Shown here: in pieces, positions 1-8,627 of the stretch | Layout of the letters: every line of letters begins with the position of its first letter | Position numbering within the stretch: the stretch's first letter is position 1 | Source of the DNA: JBPBQZ01 sp050955105 | Lineage (GTDB): Bacteria > Pseudomonadota > Gammaproteobacteria > Burkholderiales > Burkholderiaceae | Direction of reading: 5' to 3' | Assembly: GCA_050955105.1 (NCBI GenBank) | Contig: JBPBQZ010000085.1 | Location: 1 to 64,000, forward strand | Length of the DNA: 64,000 bases | The notes under the pieces: generated by a model | Databases searched by the model: none | Seen by the model: the letters and a program-made list of their open reading frames with translations, nothing else | Told to the model about the DNA's origin: nothing | Translations under genes and position numbers: made by a program

Positions 1-218
1 ACGCCGGCCGAGCGTTTGGCGAACTGATTCAGATTGAAGGCGACGAACAACAGCATGATGGTGCCGAGTCCGTAGGCGGCCCAACTAAGATTTCCGGTGG
101 TGGCGAACATCACCGGAATGATGAGCGCCGCGGTCATGGTAGGAGAGATGAGGGCGACGGCCTGACCGAGCAACGCTGAAAAATTCAGGCAGTTCGCGCG
201 AAGACGTGTGGTTTCCAT
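1..218 (-). CDS. APC-family permease, N-terminal fragment
   Basis: The reverse strand opens with METTRLRANCLNFSALLGQ and continues into hydrophobic segments (ISPTMTAALIIPVMFATTG, then a second helix ending LFVAFNLNQFAKRSAG) until the window edge, giving about 72 residues. The layout is that of the first two membrane helices of amino acid/polyamine (APC superfamily) permeases, including the conserved small-residue stretch in helix 1. The substrate cannot be told from this piece. It is divergent from the MocR regulator gene, which may control it. The start is the first ATG of the open frame. Confidence 0.6.
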   Translation of the reverse strand, partial: METTRLRANCLNFSALLGQAVALISPTMTAALIIPVMFATTGNLSWAAYGLGTIMLLFVAFNLNQFAKRSAG

Positions 219-301
219 CGTGACATCCAGGCTAGAGAGTGAAGGGATCGTGCATATCGGCGGCCGCTTTTTGCGACCTTGAGACGCATGCTACGATCGG
301 C

Positions 302-345
302 CTGGACCGGACAGACCCTCCAGAATTATTAAATAGGATGGACCA
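302..345 (+). promoter_or_regulatory. Candidate MocR autoregulatory sites
   Basis: CTGGACCG (302-309) and TGGACCA (339-345) lie just upstream of the mocR start codon at 348. The same word occurs three times upstream of the reductase gene (1893-1935). MocR regulators bind short direct repeats often containing CTGGAC, so autoregulation is likely; this is inference. Confidence 0.4.
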
Positions 346-347
346 GC

Positions 348-1847
348 ATGCTGCGCCCCTGGCATCTGGCGATGCGCGTCGAGCGCGGTACCAAAATCGC
401 CCCTTATCTCCAAATTGCTCGCGCCGTCATTGAAGAAATCCAGCGCGGGCGTTTGCATTCGGGCGATGCGCTGCCTGGTTCGCGCGAGTTGGCCGAGGCT
501 TTGTCGGTCAATCGCAAGACGGTGATGCTGGCGTATGACGAACTGATCGCGCAGGGATGGCTCACGCCCGAGAAGGCGCGCGGCACTTTCGTGTCTCATA
601 AATTGCCGACCGCGCGGCCGGCTTCATTCGCGTTTCGGCCGATCGCGCCGCAGCCGATCCCGGACACGCCCGATTTTCGGCTGCCCGGGCAGGCTAGTCA
701 TATCGACGTACTGCTGCCCGAGCCAAACGCCTTGATGTTCGACGATGGTTCGCCCGATACCCGGCTGGTACCGGTCGATGCATTGGCGCGCGCCTATCGT
801 CGCAGCCTGTTGTCGCTAAGCCGTGGCAATCGTTTGGGCTACGGCGATCCGCGCGGCTCCTTGCCGCTGCGCCAGGCGGTGTCTGCGATGTTGAACGCCG
901 AGCGCGGGCTGAATACCAGCGTCGAGACGGTGTGCCTGACGCGCGGCAGCCAGATGGCGATATTTATTGCGGCGCGGCTGCTGACCGCGCCAGGCGACAC
1001 TGCGGTGATCGAGTCGCTCAGCTACCCGCCGGCTCGTGAAGCTTTCGCCGCGCATGGCGCCAAGGTCGTGACGGTGGGCATCGATCAGCATGGCATGCGT
1101 CTGGACGAACTCGAAAAAATCTGCCGCGCGCATCGCGTGCGCTGCATTTACCTGACGCCGCATCATCAGTTTCCAACTACTGTGCTGTTGCCGCCGGAGC
1201 GGCGTCTGCGGTTGCTGGCGCTGGCCGATCAATTCGGCTTTGCCATCATCGAAGACGACTACGATCACGAGTTTCACTTCGCGCATCAGCCGATGTTGCC
1301 ACTAGCCAGCGCGGACCAGTGGAGCAAGGTGGTCTACATCGGGTCGATGTCGAAGCTGGTCACGCCTAGCCTGCGCTGCGGCTATCTCGTCGGCGCCAAG
1401 CGCTTCATCGATCGTGCTGCCGAGGAGATTCTGGTGATCGACCGGCAGGGCGATCCGGCCACTGAGATGGCGGTCGCCGAATTGATCGACAACGGCGATC
1501 TGCATCGGCATGCGCGCAAGGTGATGCAGATCTATGATTCGCGGCGCCATCAATTGGCGGAGCAACTGCGTCGACATTTCGCGAGCGCCATCGAGTTCGA
1601 TTTTCCGGATGGCGGGCTGGCGTTCTGGGTGAAATTCGATTCGACCATCGATTTGGCCGGGCTGCTGGAAGCCGGACGTCAGAAGGGTGTGAGAGTGCTG
1701 TCGGGTAACACTTATTCGATGACCGGCGCGCCGACCGCTGCGGTCAGACTGGGATTCGCCAGCCTTAATGAGACGGAGCTGGCCGAGGCGGTACAGCGGT
1801 TGGCGGCTGGCGTTTCGGTGGGCGCTTCTATGCCGGCCCGTCGATAG
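348..1847 (+). CDS. MocR-family transcriptional regulator (GntR HTH + aminotransferase fold)
   Basis: 499 residues. A GntR-type winged helix (about residues 18-85, with PGSRELAEALSVNRKTVMLAYD) is followed by a fold-type I aminotransferase-like domain. The PLP lysine is K336 in the SMSK motif of GSMSKLVTPSLRCGYLVG. In this family the aminotransferase domain senses PLP plus an amino-type ligand and is usually not an enzyme; PdxR, GabR and TauR are well-studied members. The gene lies between an APC permease and a flavin/iron-sulfur reductase. CTGGACCA-like repeats occur before its own start and before the reductase gene, so both are likely targets. The ligand is unknown. Confidence 0.9.
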   Translation: MLRPWHLAMRVERGTKIAPYLQIARAVIEEIQRGRLHSGDALPGSRELAEALSVNRKTVMLAYDELIAQGWLTPEKARGTFVSHKLPTARPASFAFRPIAPQPIPDTPDFRLPGQASHIDVLLPEPNALMFDDGSPDTRLVPVDALARAYRRSLLSLSRGNRLGYGDPRGSLPLRQAVSAMLNAERGLNTSVETVCLTRGSQMAIFIAARLLTAPGDTAVIESLSYPPAREAFAAHGAKVVTVGIDQHGMRLDELEKICRAHRVRCIYLTPHHQFPTTVLLPPERRLRLLALADQFGFAIIEDDYDHEFHFAHQPMLPLASADQWSKVVYIGSMSKLVTPSLRCGYLVGAKRFIDRAAEEILVIDRQGDPATEMAVAELIDNGDLHRHARKVMQIYDSRRHQLAEQLRRHFASAIEFDFPDGGLAFWVKFDSTIDLAGLLEAGRQKGVRVLSGNTYSMTGAPTAAVRLGFASLNETELAEAVQRLAAGVSVGASMPARR

Positions 1848-1892
1848 CGACGATGCGCGCGGTACTTCGCGCGCATCGACCCGAGCTTAGTG

Positions 1893-1935
1893 CTGGACCA
1901 TTTATTTTGAGAAAACTGGATCACTCGCTGGACCA
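1893..1935 (+). promoter_or_regulatory. Triple CTGGAYCA direct repeat (putative MocR operator)
   Basis: CTGGACCA at 1893-1900, CTGGATCA at 1916-1923 and CTGGACCA at 1928-1935 are direct repeats spaced 23 and 12 nt start to start. They lie in the 111 bp between mocR and the reductase gene. TauR-type MocR proteins recognise CTGGAC-containing direct repeats, which makes the upstream gene product the best candidate binder. Confidence 0.5.
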
Positions 1936-1958
1936 GTGGCGCGACTAGCATTCGCTTC

Positions 1959-3098
1959 ATGCAATCTGAACAAGCGATGATCGAGAGGCCGCAGGGCGAC
2001 GCCAGCGGCCGCGCGGGGCGTTTCTACGCGAGGGTGCGAGCGTGCGACTGGCTCAATCCCTCCGTGGTGCGGCTGTGCCTGGCGCCCGAGGGCGGCGCAC
2101 GCCTGCAATATCGAGAGGGTCAATACCTGAGCATCGAATTGCCGGACGGCGATGTCCGCGCTTATTCGATGGCGTGCGCCGTGCGTGACGACGCGCTGCT
2201 GGAACTGCATATTCGACTGCATCCGGCCGGCAAGTTTTCGACGCTGCTGCGTGACGGCTCGCTCGAGAACAGTCGCTTGCGTATCGATGGTCCCTTCGGC
2301 GATTGCTGTTGGCAGGCTCCGGTTGCGTCAGGCGCGCCAGTGCTGATGTTGGCCACCGGCACCGGCATCGCCCCGCTCAACGCCTTGCTGGAAGCCGCCT
2401 TGCGAGATGGCTGCAGCAATCCGATCACGCTCTATTGGGGCGGCCTGCGGCCCGACGATTTTTACCTTGGCGAGCGCTTCGCCGGCTTGTCGCAGCGTTA
2501 TCCCAATTTTCATTGCGTACCGGTGCTGGCGCCTGGCCATGACTTGGTAGGCACTGGTTACGGCGCGACATGGCAAGGCGCACGGGGCCTTGTGCAACAG
2601 CTCGCGTCACGGCAGCACGCCGATCTTTCTCAAGCGCATGTCTATGCTTGCGGGGCGCCCGCCATGGTGGCGGCCGCGCGCGAGTTGTTGATCAAGGCCA
2701 ATCGGCTTGCGCCTGAGCGCTTCCTGGCCGATGCGTTCGAGCCGTCGAAGCGCAGCGCGCCGGCAGCGCCTGCGTCGACGCCGCGAATCGAGGTGACGGT
2801 TGAAGCAAGCGACCGGTCGCCGCTGGCCCTGCAGCTAGCCGTGGGTGCCAGTTTGATGGAAGGTTTGCGCGCGGCGCGTTTGATACAAGGCGTTTGCGGT
2901 GGCAAGCAATCGTGCGGCACGTGTCGGGTGCGTTTCACGCCCGAGGGATTCGCGCGTTTGCCTGCGGCGCGGCGCGTCGAACAGCGCTTGCTGAGTGCGC
3001 TGGGGCACAGCGGTCCGCTCGATCGGCTGGCGTGCCAATTGATGCTTGAAAGCGCGCTCGACGGCCTGGTCTTGCGGATTCCGCCGAGCGACGGGTAG
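1959..3098 (+). CDS. Flavin/NAD(P)H reductase with C-terminal [2Fe-2S] ferredoxin domain
   Basis: 379 residues in the domain order flavin-binding (RAYS motif at 67-70), NAD(P)-binding (LATGTGIAPLNALLEAAL) and C-terminal plant-type ferredoxin. The cluster cysteines are C313, C319, C322 and probably C359. This is the architecture of class IA (phthalate dioxygenase-type) oxygenase reductases, which pass electrons from NAD(P)H to a Rieske or diiron oxygenase. No oxygenase is adjacent. A lone Rieske oxygenase lies near the other end of the window at 59345-60487. CTGGACCA repeats upstream suggest MocR control. An ATG at 1977 is an alternative start. Confidence 0.85.
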   Translation: MQSEQAMIERPQGDASGRAGRFYARVRACDWLNPSVVRLCLAPEGGARLQYREGQYLSIELPDGDVRAYSMACAVRDDALLELHIRLHPAGKFSTLLRDGSLENSRLRIDGPFGDCCWQAPVASGAPVLMLATGTGIAPLNALLEAALRDGCSNPITLYWGGLRPDDFYLGERFAGLSQRYPNFHCVPVLAPGHDLVGTGYGATWQGARGLVQQLASRQHADLSQAHVYACGAPAMVAAARELLIKANRLAPERFLADAFEPSKRSAPAAPASTPRIEVTVEASDRSPLALQLAVGASLMEGLRAARLIQGVCGGKQSCGTCRVRFTPEGFARLPAARRVEQRLLSALGHSGPLDRLACQLMLESALDGLVLRIPPSDG

Positions 3099-3198
3099 GC
3101 CGCCGCAGCATGGACACGAGCCTCATCACTCGGTTTGCTTGATTCCTCAGTTAATCCGCTCAATTAATCCCTTCACCTGGCAGATAAGGAGCCAATCC

Positions 3199-3888
3199 AT
3201 GAATGCAGTCGTTTCGAGAGAACAGCTGGAGGCGGTCGGCGCCAAACACGATGCGGCGCAGATGCTGGTGGTGCGAAGCATGACGCGCGAGGTGATCCAT
3301 GCGATCGCCAACTCGTGCAAGCCCGGCATGGTGGAAGAGGATGCGGTGGAGATGGCCAAGGATCTATTGGCGGAGAAAGGCATGCTGCGCGGCTGGCATG
3401 ATGTGTACGTGCGCTTCGGTACGAATACCACCAAGACCTTCGGCGCACTGTCCGATCCGGGCGTGGTGCTCGGTGCGGACGATATCTTCCTGATCGATAT
3501 CGGTCCCACGTGGAAAGATTGGGAAGGCGATGGCGGCGATACGTTTGTGACGGGCGGCAATGCAGAGAAGGCGAAATGCGCGCGCGATGCGCGTGAGATC
3601 TTCCACGACGTGCGCAAGCACTGGCTGCAGACCGGCGCTACCGGCAAGGATCTTTACACGTATGCGGTGGCCGCTGCCGAACAACGCGGCTGGATCTTGA
3701 ATATGGATCTGTCCGGCCATCGTCTTGCCGACTTCCCGCATGCGGCAGTCTATGAAGGGCCGATGGCGGACATCGACTTCACGCCATCGCGCCAGTTGTG
3801 GGTGCTCGAAATCCATATCCGCAATGCGGCGCATACCTTCGGCGCGTTCTACGAAGATATGCTGCTGGAAGATAGTTATTTCGAATGA
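3199..3888 (+). CDS. M24-family metallopeptidase-fold protein (pita-bread hydrolase)
   Basis: 229 residues. Candidate dinuclear metal ligands in M24 order are D100 (LIDIG), D111/D114 (GDGGDT), H174 (SGHR), E204 (LEIH) and E219 (YEDM). The protein is shorter than typical aminopeptidase P and lacks its N-terminal domain, resembling compact M24 members such as creatinase-like or orphan hydrolases. The start at 3199 was chosen because AAGGAG lies 6-11 nt upstream; the longer open frame has no ribosome site. It follows the reductase gene by 100 bp and is convergent with the acyl-CoA synthetase gene. The substrate is unknown. Confidence 0.8.
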   Translation: MNAVVSREQLEAVGAKHDAAQMLVVRSMTREVIHAIANSCKPGMVEEDAVEMAKDLLAEKGMLRGWHDVYVRFGTNTTKTFGALSDPGVVLGADDIFLIDIGPTWKDWEGDGGDTFVTGGNAEKAKCARDAREIFHDVRKHWLQTGATGKDLYTYAVAAAEQRGWILNMDLSGHRLADFPHAAVYEGPMADIDFTPSRQLWVLEIHIRNAAHTFGAFYEDMLLEDSYFE

Positions 3889-3898
3889 CTCATGCGCA

Positions 3899-5431
3899 TT
3901 AGATACTGCGTCCGGCGGTGGCCCAGAACGGGTCGCGCAGACGGCGCTTGAAGATCTTGCCGCTATCTTCACGCGGCAGCGTTGCGTGGAAATCGATGCG
4001 GCGCGGCACCTTGTATTTGGCCAGGTGTTGTTCCAGGAAGGTTTTCACCTCGGCGGCGGTGAGGGTCTGTCCGGGCATTACTTCGATGGCTGCGGCCAGC
4101 GATTCGCCGAAGTCTTCATCGGGGATGCCGAATACTGCGCAATCATGTACGCCCGGGCATTGCAGTAGTGCCGCTTCGATTTCGGCCGGATAGATATTGA
4201 CGCCTCCCGAGATCACCATATCGGCACGGCGGTCGCATAGATACAGGAAGCCATCGCGCACATAGCCGATGTCGCCGCAGCTTACCAAGCCGTCGCGTTC
4301 TACTTCTTTGCGTTTGGCTTCGTTATTGAGATAAGTGAAGTCCGCGTAGGCGGGTACGCGCATATAGATTTCGCCGATCTCGCCTTCCGGCAACACTTCG
4401 CCGTTGTCTCCATAAATCGCCATGCGCGCGCCCGGCGTGAGCTTGCCGACGGTGCCCGGATGCGCCAGCCATTCTTGCGGCGTGCACAAGGTGGCCGTGC
4501 CCGCTTCGGTGCCGCCGTAGGTCTCGTATATCACCGGGCCCCACCAGTCCATCATGGCTTTCTTTACGTCGACCGGGCAGGGCGCGCCGGTGTGCACCAC
4601 CCATTTCAGCGAACTGACGTCGTAGCGTTCGCGCACCTGCTTCGGCAATTTCAAGATACGCACGAACATCGTCGGCACCATCACCGCATGGGTGATGCGG
4701 TGGCGCTCGATGAACGCCAGCGTCTCTTCGGCATCGAACTTGGTGCTCAGCACCAGCGTTTCGGCGACAGGCAAGGCCTGGCGCATGTAGGCGTTCGGCG
4801 AAGAGTGATACATGGGGCCGACCACCATGGCGCGCACCGCATCGTCGAAGCCATAGACCTGACGCAGCAACTCGATATAGGCGGCCGACTCTTCGGGCGT
4901 TGCCGCCAGACGCCGCACGCCCTTCGGCTTGCCGGTGGTGCCCGACGTATAGATCATGGTCGCGCGGCTGCGGCGCGGCGGCTCGTTCCAGGGTTCGAAG
5001 GCATCGGCCCACGCACCCCAGACGGTGTCCCCCGGCAGCGGTTCGGCGGCGCCTGGCGTTATCTTGAAATGCTTCTGGATGCCGGCGGGCGTGGGCACCG
5101 TAATGACCTGCAGGTCGGCCGGCAGCAGGTCGCGCAGCGGCACCAGTAGATCGGCGTGCGCAACCAGGATCTTCGGCTTGACGTCATTGATGACGTACAG
5201 GACTTCCTCGGGCTTGCCGTGCCAATTGATGGGTACCGCATAGGCGCCAAGCGCGGCTGCGGCTTGTGAGGCTTCGAGGAAGGCGAAGTCATTGCGCAGC
5301 AGCATGGCGATGGCATCGCTTTCTTGCACACCCAGGCTATCCAGTCCGCGCGCGGCACGCCTGGCGCGCAGCAAAAGCTTGTCGCGGGTGACGGCGCGGT
5401 CGTCCAAAATGATCTGTGGCACGGTGCTCAT
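3899..5431 (-). CDS. AMP-dependent acyl-CoA synthetase/ligase
   Basis: 510 residues of the ANL superfamily. The ATP-binding loop reads MIYTSGTTGKPKGVRR, the adenylation core has VIYETYGGTEAG, and the C-terminal hinge region has DRRADMVISGGVNIYPAEIE followed by KYKVPRRI and the catalytic lysine region EDSGKIFKRRLR. It should convert a carboxylic acid to its CoA thioester through an acyl-adenylate. ATG at 5431 is preferred over 5446 because GGAGGAGA sits at the right distance before it. It is convergent with the M24 gene and has no partner enzyme next door, so the acid cannot be named. Confidence 0.9.
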   Translation of the reverse strand: MSTVPQIILDDRAVTRDKLLLRARRAARGLDSLGVQESDAIAMLLRNDFAFLEASQAAAALGAYAVPINWHGKPEEVLYVINDVKPKILVAHADLLVPLRDLLPADLQVITVPTPAGIQKHFKITPGAAEPLPGDTVWGAWADAFEPWNEPPRRSRATMIYTSGTTGKPKGVRRLAATPEESAAYIELLRQVYGFDDAVRAMVVGPMYHSSPNAYMRQALPVAETLVLSTKFDAEETLAFIERHRITHAVMVPTMFVRILKLPKQVRERYDVSSLKWVVHTGAPCPVDVKKAMMDWWGPVIYETYGGTEAGTATLCTPQEWLAHPGTVGKLTPGARMAIYGDNGEVLPEGEIGEIYMRVPAYADFTYLNNEAKRKEVERDGLVSCGDIGYVRDGFLYLCDRRADMVISGGVNIYPAEIEAALLQCPGVHDCAVFGIPDEDFGESLAAAIEVMPGQTLTAAEVKTFLEQHLAKYKVPRRIDFHATLPREDSGKIFKRRLRDPFWATAGRSI

Positions 5432-5624
5432 ACGGGTCTCCTCCATTTTTTGGTATAGCGCACTGCATGCGCGGCCACGCGTGCGGGGTCAGTGCTTTTG
5501 AGACCGACCGCACGGCGCTGCCCTTGGCGCTTGCCCTTTTGCTGGTGCGCAGTTTCACGATTTTCGAAATATACGCCATCGCCGGAGGGAGGGGTTTGCG
5601 TCCCTGACACTGCGACGCTGCGCT

Positions 5625-6164
5625 TTAAACCTGGAGTTTTGAGAGAAGCGCGGCTGCGTCGGCCGCGCCCATCTTCTGGGCGCCATCCAACGCCGTGAGA
5701 CCGGTTACGTCTCGCGCTGCTGGGTTGGCGCCTTTGGCTACCAGCAATTCGATAATTTCGATGCGGTTGAACATCGCCGCAATCATCAAGGCGGTGCGGC
5801 CGTCGGCTGATGCACCTTCCACGTCGGCGCCATGCGCCAGCAGTGTCTCGATCACTTCCTTGTAACCCTTGAACGCCGCGCCGGCGATCGGACTCTGACC
5901 CTTGTCGTTGAAAAGGTTCGGATCTGCACCGTGTTCGAGCAGCGTGCGCACGGCGTCCGTATGACCGTGGTAGCTGGCCAGCATCAGCAGGCCATCGCCC
6001 TTTTCGTTGCGCAGGTTGGGCGGCACGCCTTTGGCGATCACCTTGGCAAGCATCGCCGCGTCGCCGCCGCGCGCCAGGTCGAACACTTCGCGCGCGATCG
6101 CGGCGAGGTCGGGGTCGATTGCCGCGGACGCTTGCGGCGTGGACGGGTCGGGTGGATTGGTCAT
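5625..6164 (-). CDS. Ankyrin repeat protein
   Basis: 179 residues made almost entirely of ankyrin repeats. Motifs of the G-TALMIAA and LLxxGADP type recur about every 33 residues, for example HTDAVRTLLEHGADPNLFND, GRTALMIAAMFNRIEIIELL and VAKGANPAARDVTGLTALD. There is no signal peptide or catalytic domain, so a cytoplasmic protein-protein interaction role is likely. A clear AAAGGAG ribosome site precedes the ATG. It is divergent from the MFS transporter gene, with an inverted repeat in between (6292-6307). Confidence 0.85.
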   Translation of the reverse strand: MTNPPDPSTPQASAAIDPDLAAIAREVFDLARGGDAAMLAKVIAKGVPPNLRNEKGDGLLMLASYHGHTDAVRTLLEHGADPNLFNDKGQSPIAGAAFKGYKEVIETLLAHGADVEGASADGRTALMIAAMFNRIEIIELLVAKGANPAARDVTGLTALDGAQKMGAADAAALLSKLQV

Positions 6165-6291
6165 GGAAACTCCTTTGATTGGTGTCGCAATAAGACGCTA
6201 GCGGCAGTCGCCGGCAAACCATAGTGTGCTACAGGTCGCCACCTGCTTGCTTGCTGGCGGCACGCGTGCGCTGCGGGGTGCTTCGATCCGC

Positions 6292-6307
6292 TACGTTGAA
6301 CAACGTA
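6292..6307. promoter_or_regulatory. Perfect inverted repeat, candidate operator
   Basis: TACGTTG-AA-CAACGTA is a perfect 7+2+7 palindrome in the 284-bp gap between the ankyrin gene and the MFS transporter gene. No T-run follows, so an operator is more likely than a terminator. No regulator gene is adjacent. Confidence 0.4.
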
Positions 6308-6448
6308 TTTCTCCTCGGCCGTCGCGCGAATACGATCGGCCACCGTTGCGCATCTCGAAATAGACTGCGCGCCACCGTAGGCGACGTGGCACCGGCTCTT
6401 CATTGCAGCGCTGCGCCGGCGCCAGTTTTTGATATTCGAGGAGATAGG

Positions 6449-7684
6449 ATGAGCGCGCTGACTGTCGGCGATGAGCGAGCTGGTGGATGGACGTTGATCG
6501 TCGCCATGATCCTGGTGGCGTTCGCATTGCGGCCCGGCATCGTCTCGATGGGACCGATCTTGCCAATGATTCGGGCCGACTTCGGGCTTTCGCACGCGAT
6601 GGCGGCATTGCTCGTAACGATTCCTGATCTGCTGATGGGCTTGCTCGCGCTGCCTACACCTTGGCTGGCGCGCCGCTTCGGCCGCGACAAAGTGTTGCTC
6701 GGCGCGCTGCTGTTGCTGTGCGTGGCGATGGTCGCGCGGCCGTTCTCTCAGCATATCGCTGTGTTGCTGCTGACCACCGGCGGCGTGGGGGCGGGGATCG
6801 CGATCTCCGGCGCCTTGTTCGCGGGGCTTATCAAAGCTAAGTTCCCGACGCGCGCGGCGATGATGATGGGCATCTATGCTACGGCGCTATCATTCGGCAG
6901 CACCATTTCAGCGGCGGCGACGGAACCGCTTGCAGCCAGTACGCGAGCCGGCTGGCGGCTGGGCGCCGGATGCTGGAGCTTGCTGGCGGTGATCGCGGTC
7001 GTTGCTTGGATCATGGTGATGCGCGGCGAACGCAAAGGCGAGATTGGCGTGGCGCCACCGCCTGCTCCGGCTTCGCCGCTGCCGTTGAAGAACCGCACCG
7101 CTTGGCTGGTGGCGCTTTTCTTTGCCTGCGACAATTTTCTTTTCTACGCGTTGCTGTCATGGACCTCGCCGATGTATCAGGAGCAGGGGGTCAGCGCCGC
7201 GCGCGCCGGTCTGACGCTGGCCAGCTTTACCGCGGCCTTCATGTGCGCAAATCCGATCTTCGGTGCGCTCAGTCGTTCCGCTGACCGGCGTCTCTGGCTA
7301 GCATTGAGTGCGTGCCTCGCCAGCCTCGGCATTTTAGGGATGGCGGTCGCGCCGATGGCCTTGCCGTTTCTCTGGGTGCCGCTGGCGGCGTTCGGCCTGG
7401 GCGGGGCGTTTACGCTGGGCATGACCTTGCCGCTCGACAACACGCACGGTGCCGATGAAGCCAACACCTGGAACGCCTTCGTATTGACGGTGGGCTACCT
7501 GATTGCGGCTGCCGGCCCCTTGCTGGTGGGCGCCTTGCGCGACGTCACCGGTAGTTTCAAGATGCCGATCAGCCTGCTGCTGGTGATGTCGGCTGGCATG
7601 TTGGCGCTGTCGCCGTTTTTGAAGCCGCGGCCCGCAGCCTTGCATCACGGTCAGCCGAACGCATTCAGCCTGGTGTCGCAGTAG
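6449..7684 (+). CDS. MFS transporter, CynX/NimT type
   Basis: 411 residues with about 12 hydrophobic segments. The N-terminal signature LRPGIVSMGPILPMIRADFGLS followed by LLVTIPDLLMGLLALPTPWLARRFGRDKVL is typical of the CynX family (cyanate and 2-nitroimidazole transporters). The ATG at 6449 has GAGGAGAT just upstream; the 75-codon upstream extension of the frame is not membrane-like and has no ribosome site. Its 3' end overlaps the end of ureD by 20 bp in convergent orientation. A link with nitrogen metabolism is suggested only by position. Confidence 0.85.
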   Translation: MSALTVGDERAGGWTLIVAMILVAFALRPGIVSMGPILPMIRADFGLSHAMAALLVTIPDLLMGLLALPTPWLARRFGRDKVLLGALLLLCVAMVARPFSQHIAVLLLTTGGVGAGIAISGALFAGLIKAKFPTRAAMMMGIYATALSFGSTISAAATEPLAASTRAGWRLGAGCWSLLAVIAVVAWIMVMRGERKGEIGVAPPPAPASPLPLKNRTAWLVALFFACDNFLFYALLSWTSPMYQEQGVSAARAGLTLASFTAAFMCANPIFGALSRSADRRLWLALSACLASLGILGMAVAPMALPFLWVPLAAFGLGGAFTLGMTLPLDNTHGADEANTWNAFVLTVGYLIAAAGPLLVGALRDVTGSFKMPISLLLVMSAGMLALSPFLKPRPAALHHGQPNAFSLVSQ

Positions 7685-8627
7685 GCCGCGAACACGGCGG
7701 CAACGTCAGACGGCTTGTCTCCAGCGCGGTCTGTAAGGCGCGTTGCAAGTTGAGACCATCGTGCGCCAGCATGCGTACGAAGGTGCCGCAGTGGCCAGGC
7801 AGTGTGCCGGCACCGGCGTAGCAGGCCGGCGCTGACGCTGCGGACGCCGTTGCGCCAGCGGGCGATGGGTCGGCCTGCAATGCACGATTCAGTCTAGCGG
7901 CGAGCGTGTCGTCGGCGGCAAGATCAGGTTCGTCCAGCTTCAGCACCAGCAAGCCGCCATGCGCGCGCCAGGATTGCTGGGTTTGCTTAATGCCGCCGAC
8001 GCCGCCTGCGCGCATTGCAAGTGCTGTCAGTACGAAGCGATCGCGCGCGCGAACTCGGCCGTGCGCGTCGCGGATCGTGATTTGCGTCGTCAAGTCTTTG
8101 AGTGTCTGGTCGCGACCGGACGGATCATGCGTCAAGTAAGCGTCGGACAGCAGTACTGTCGCACCAGGATGCAGCGTCAGATCGATTTGGTTGAACAGTT
8201 CACAGTGCGGAAACAGGATGGTTGGCTGCGGCAGGTAATCGAGACGCGCGTTCGCCCCTACTTCGATCGTGATTATCGAGACGGCGCGGCCGCCCGTCAT
8301 TGTATGGACGATGGTCGACGCTGCAGTATTCACCTGCGCCGCCGCGCCGTCATGTACGGTGAAGCGCTGGTGCAACCGATCATTCTCAAAAATGCCGCCC
8401 GACGACGATTGGATGATGACTTGCGCCTTCGGCGCGCCGACGACAGCATTGGGCAGCAAGCGACCGACGTGATACGGATAGCCGCCGAGCTGTCTCGACA
8501 GGTAGGTCTCGCCGCGGGCGCTGGCGCTGAAGCACAGCTCGAGTTGCGGCTGATTCAGCGGAGCCGGCGTCGGCAATGACGGGGTTGCAGCGAGGTACGG
8601 TGGAGCGTCTTCAGCGCGCCGCAACAT
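7665..8627 (-). CDS. ureD: Urease accessory protein UreD
   Basis: About 320 residues. UreD family motifs include LPNAVVGAPKAQVIIQSSSGGIFENDRL and FPHCELFNQIDLTLHPGATVLLSDAYL. UreD is the scaffold that docks UreF-UreG on apo-urease during nickel insertion. The start at 8627 (MLRRAEDAPP) overlaps the end of ureG by 17 nt, implying coupled translation; the longer frame would lie well inside ureG. It is the last gene of the urt-ure operon. The N-terminal 20 or so residues are poorly conserved in the family. Confidence 0.9.
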   Translation of the reverse strand: MLRRAEDAPPYLAATPSLPTPAPLNQPQLELCFSASARGETYLSRQLGGYPYHVGRLLPNAVVGAPKAQVIIQSSSGGIFENDRLHQRFTVHDGAAAQVNTAASTIVHTMTGGRAVSIITIEVGANARLDYLPQPTILFPHCELFNQIDLTLHPGATVLLSDAYLTHDPSGRDQTLKDLTTQITIRDAHGRVRARDRFVLTALAMRAGGVGGIKQTQQSWRAHGGLLVLKLDEPDLAADDTLAARLNRALQADPSPAGATASAASAPACYAGAGTLPGHCGTFVRMLAHDGLNLQRALQTALETSRLTLPPCSRPTATPG

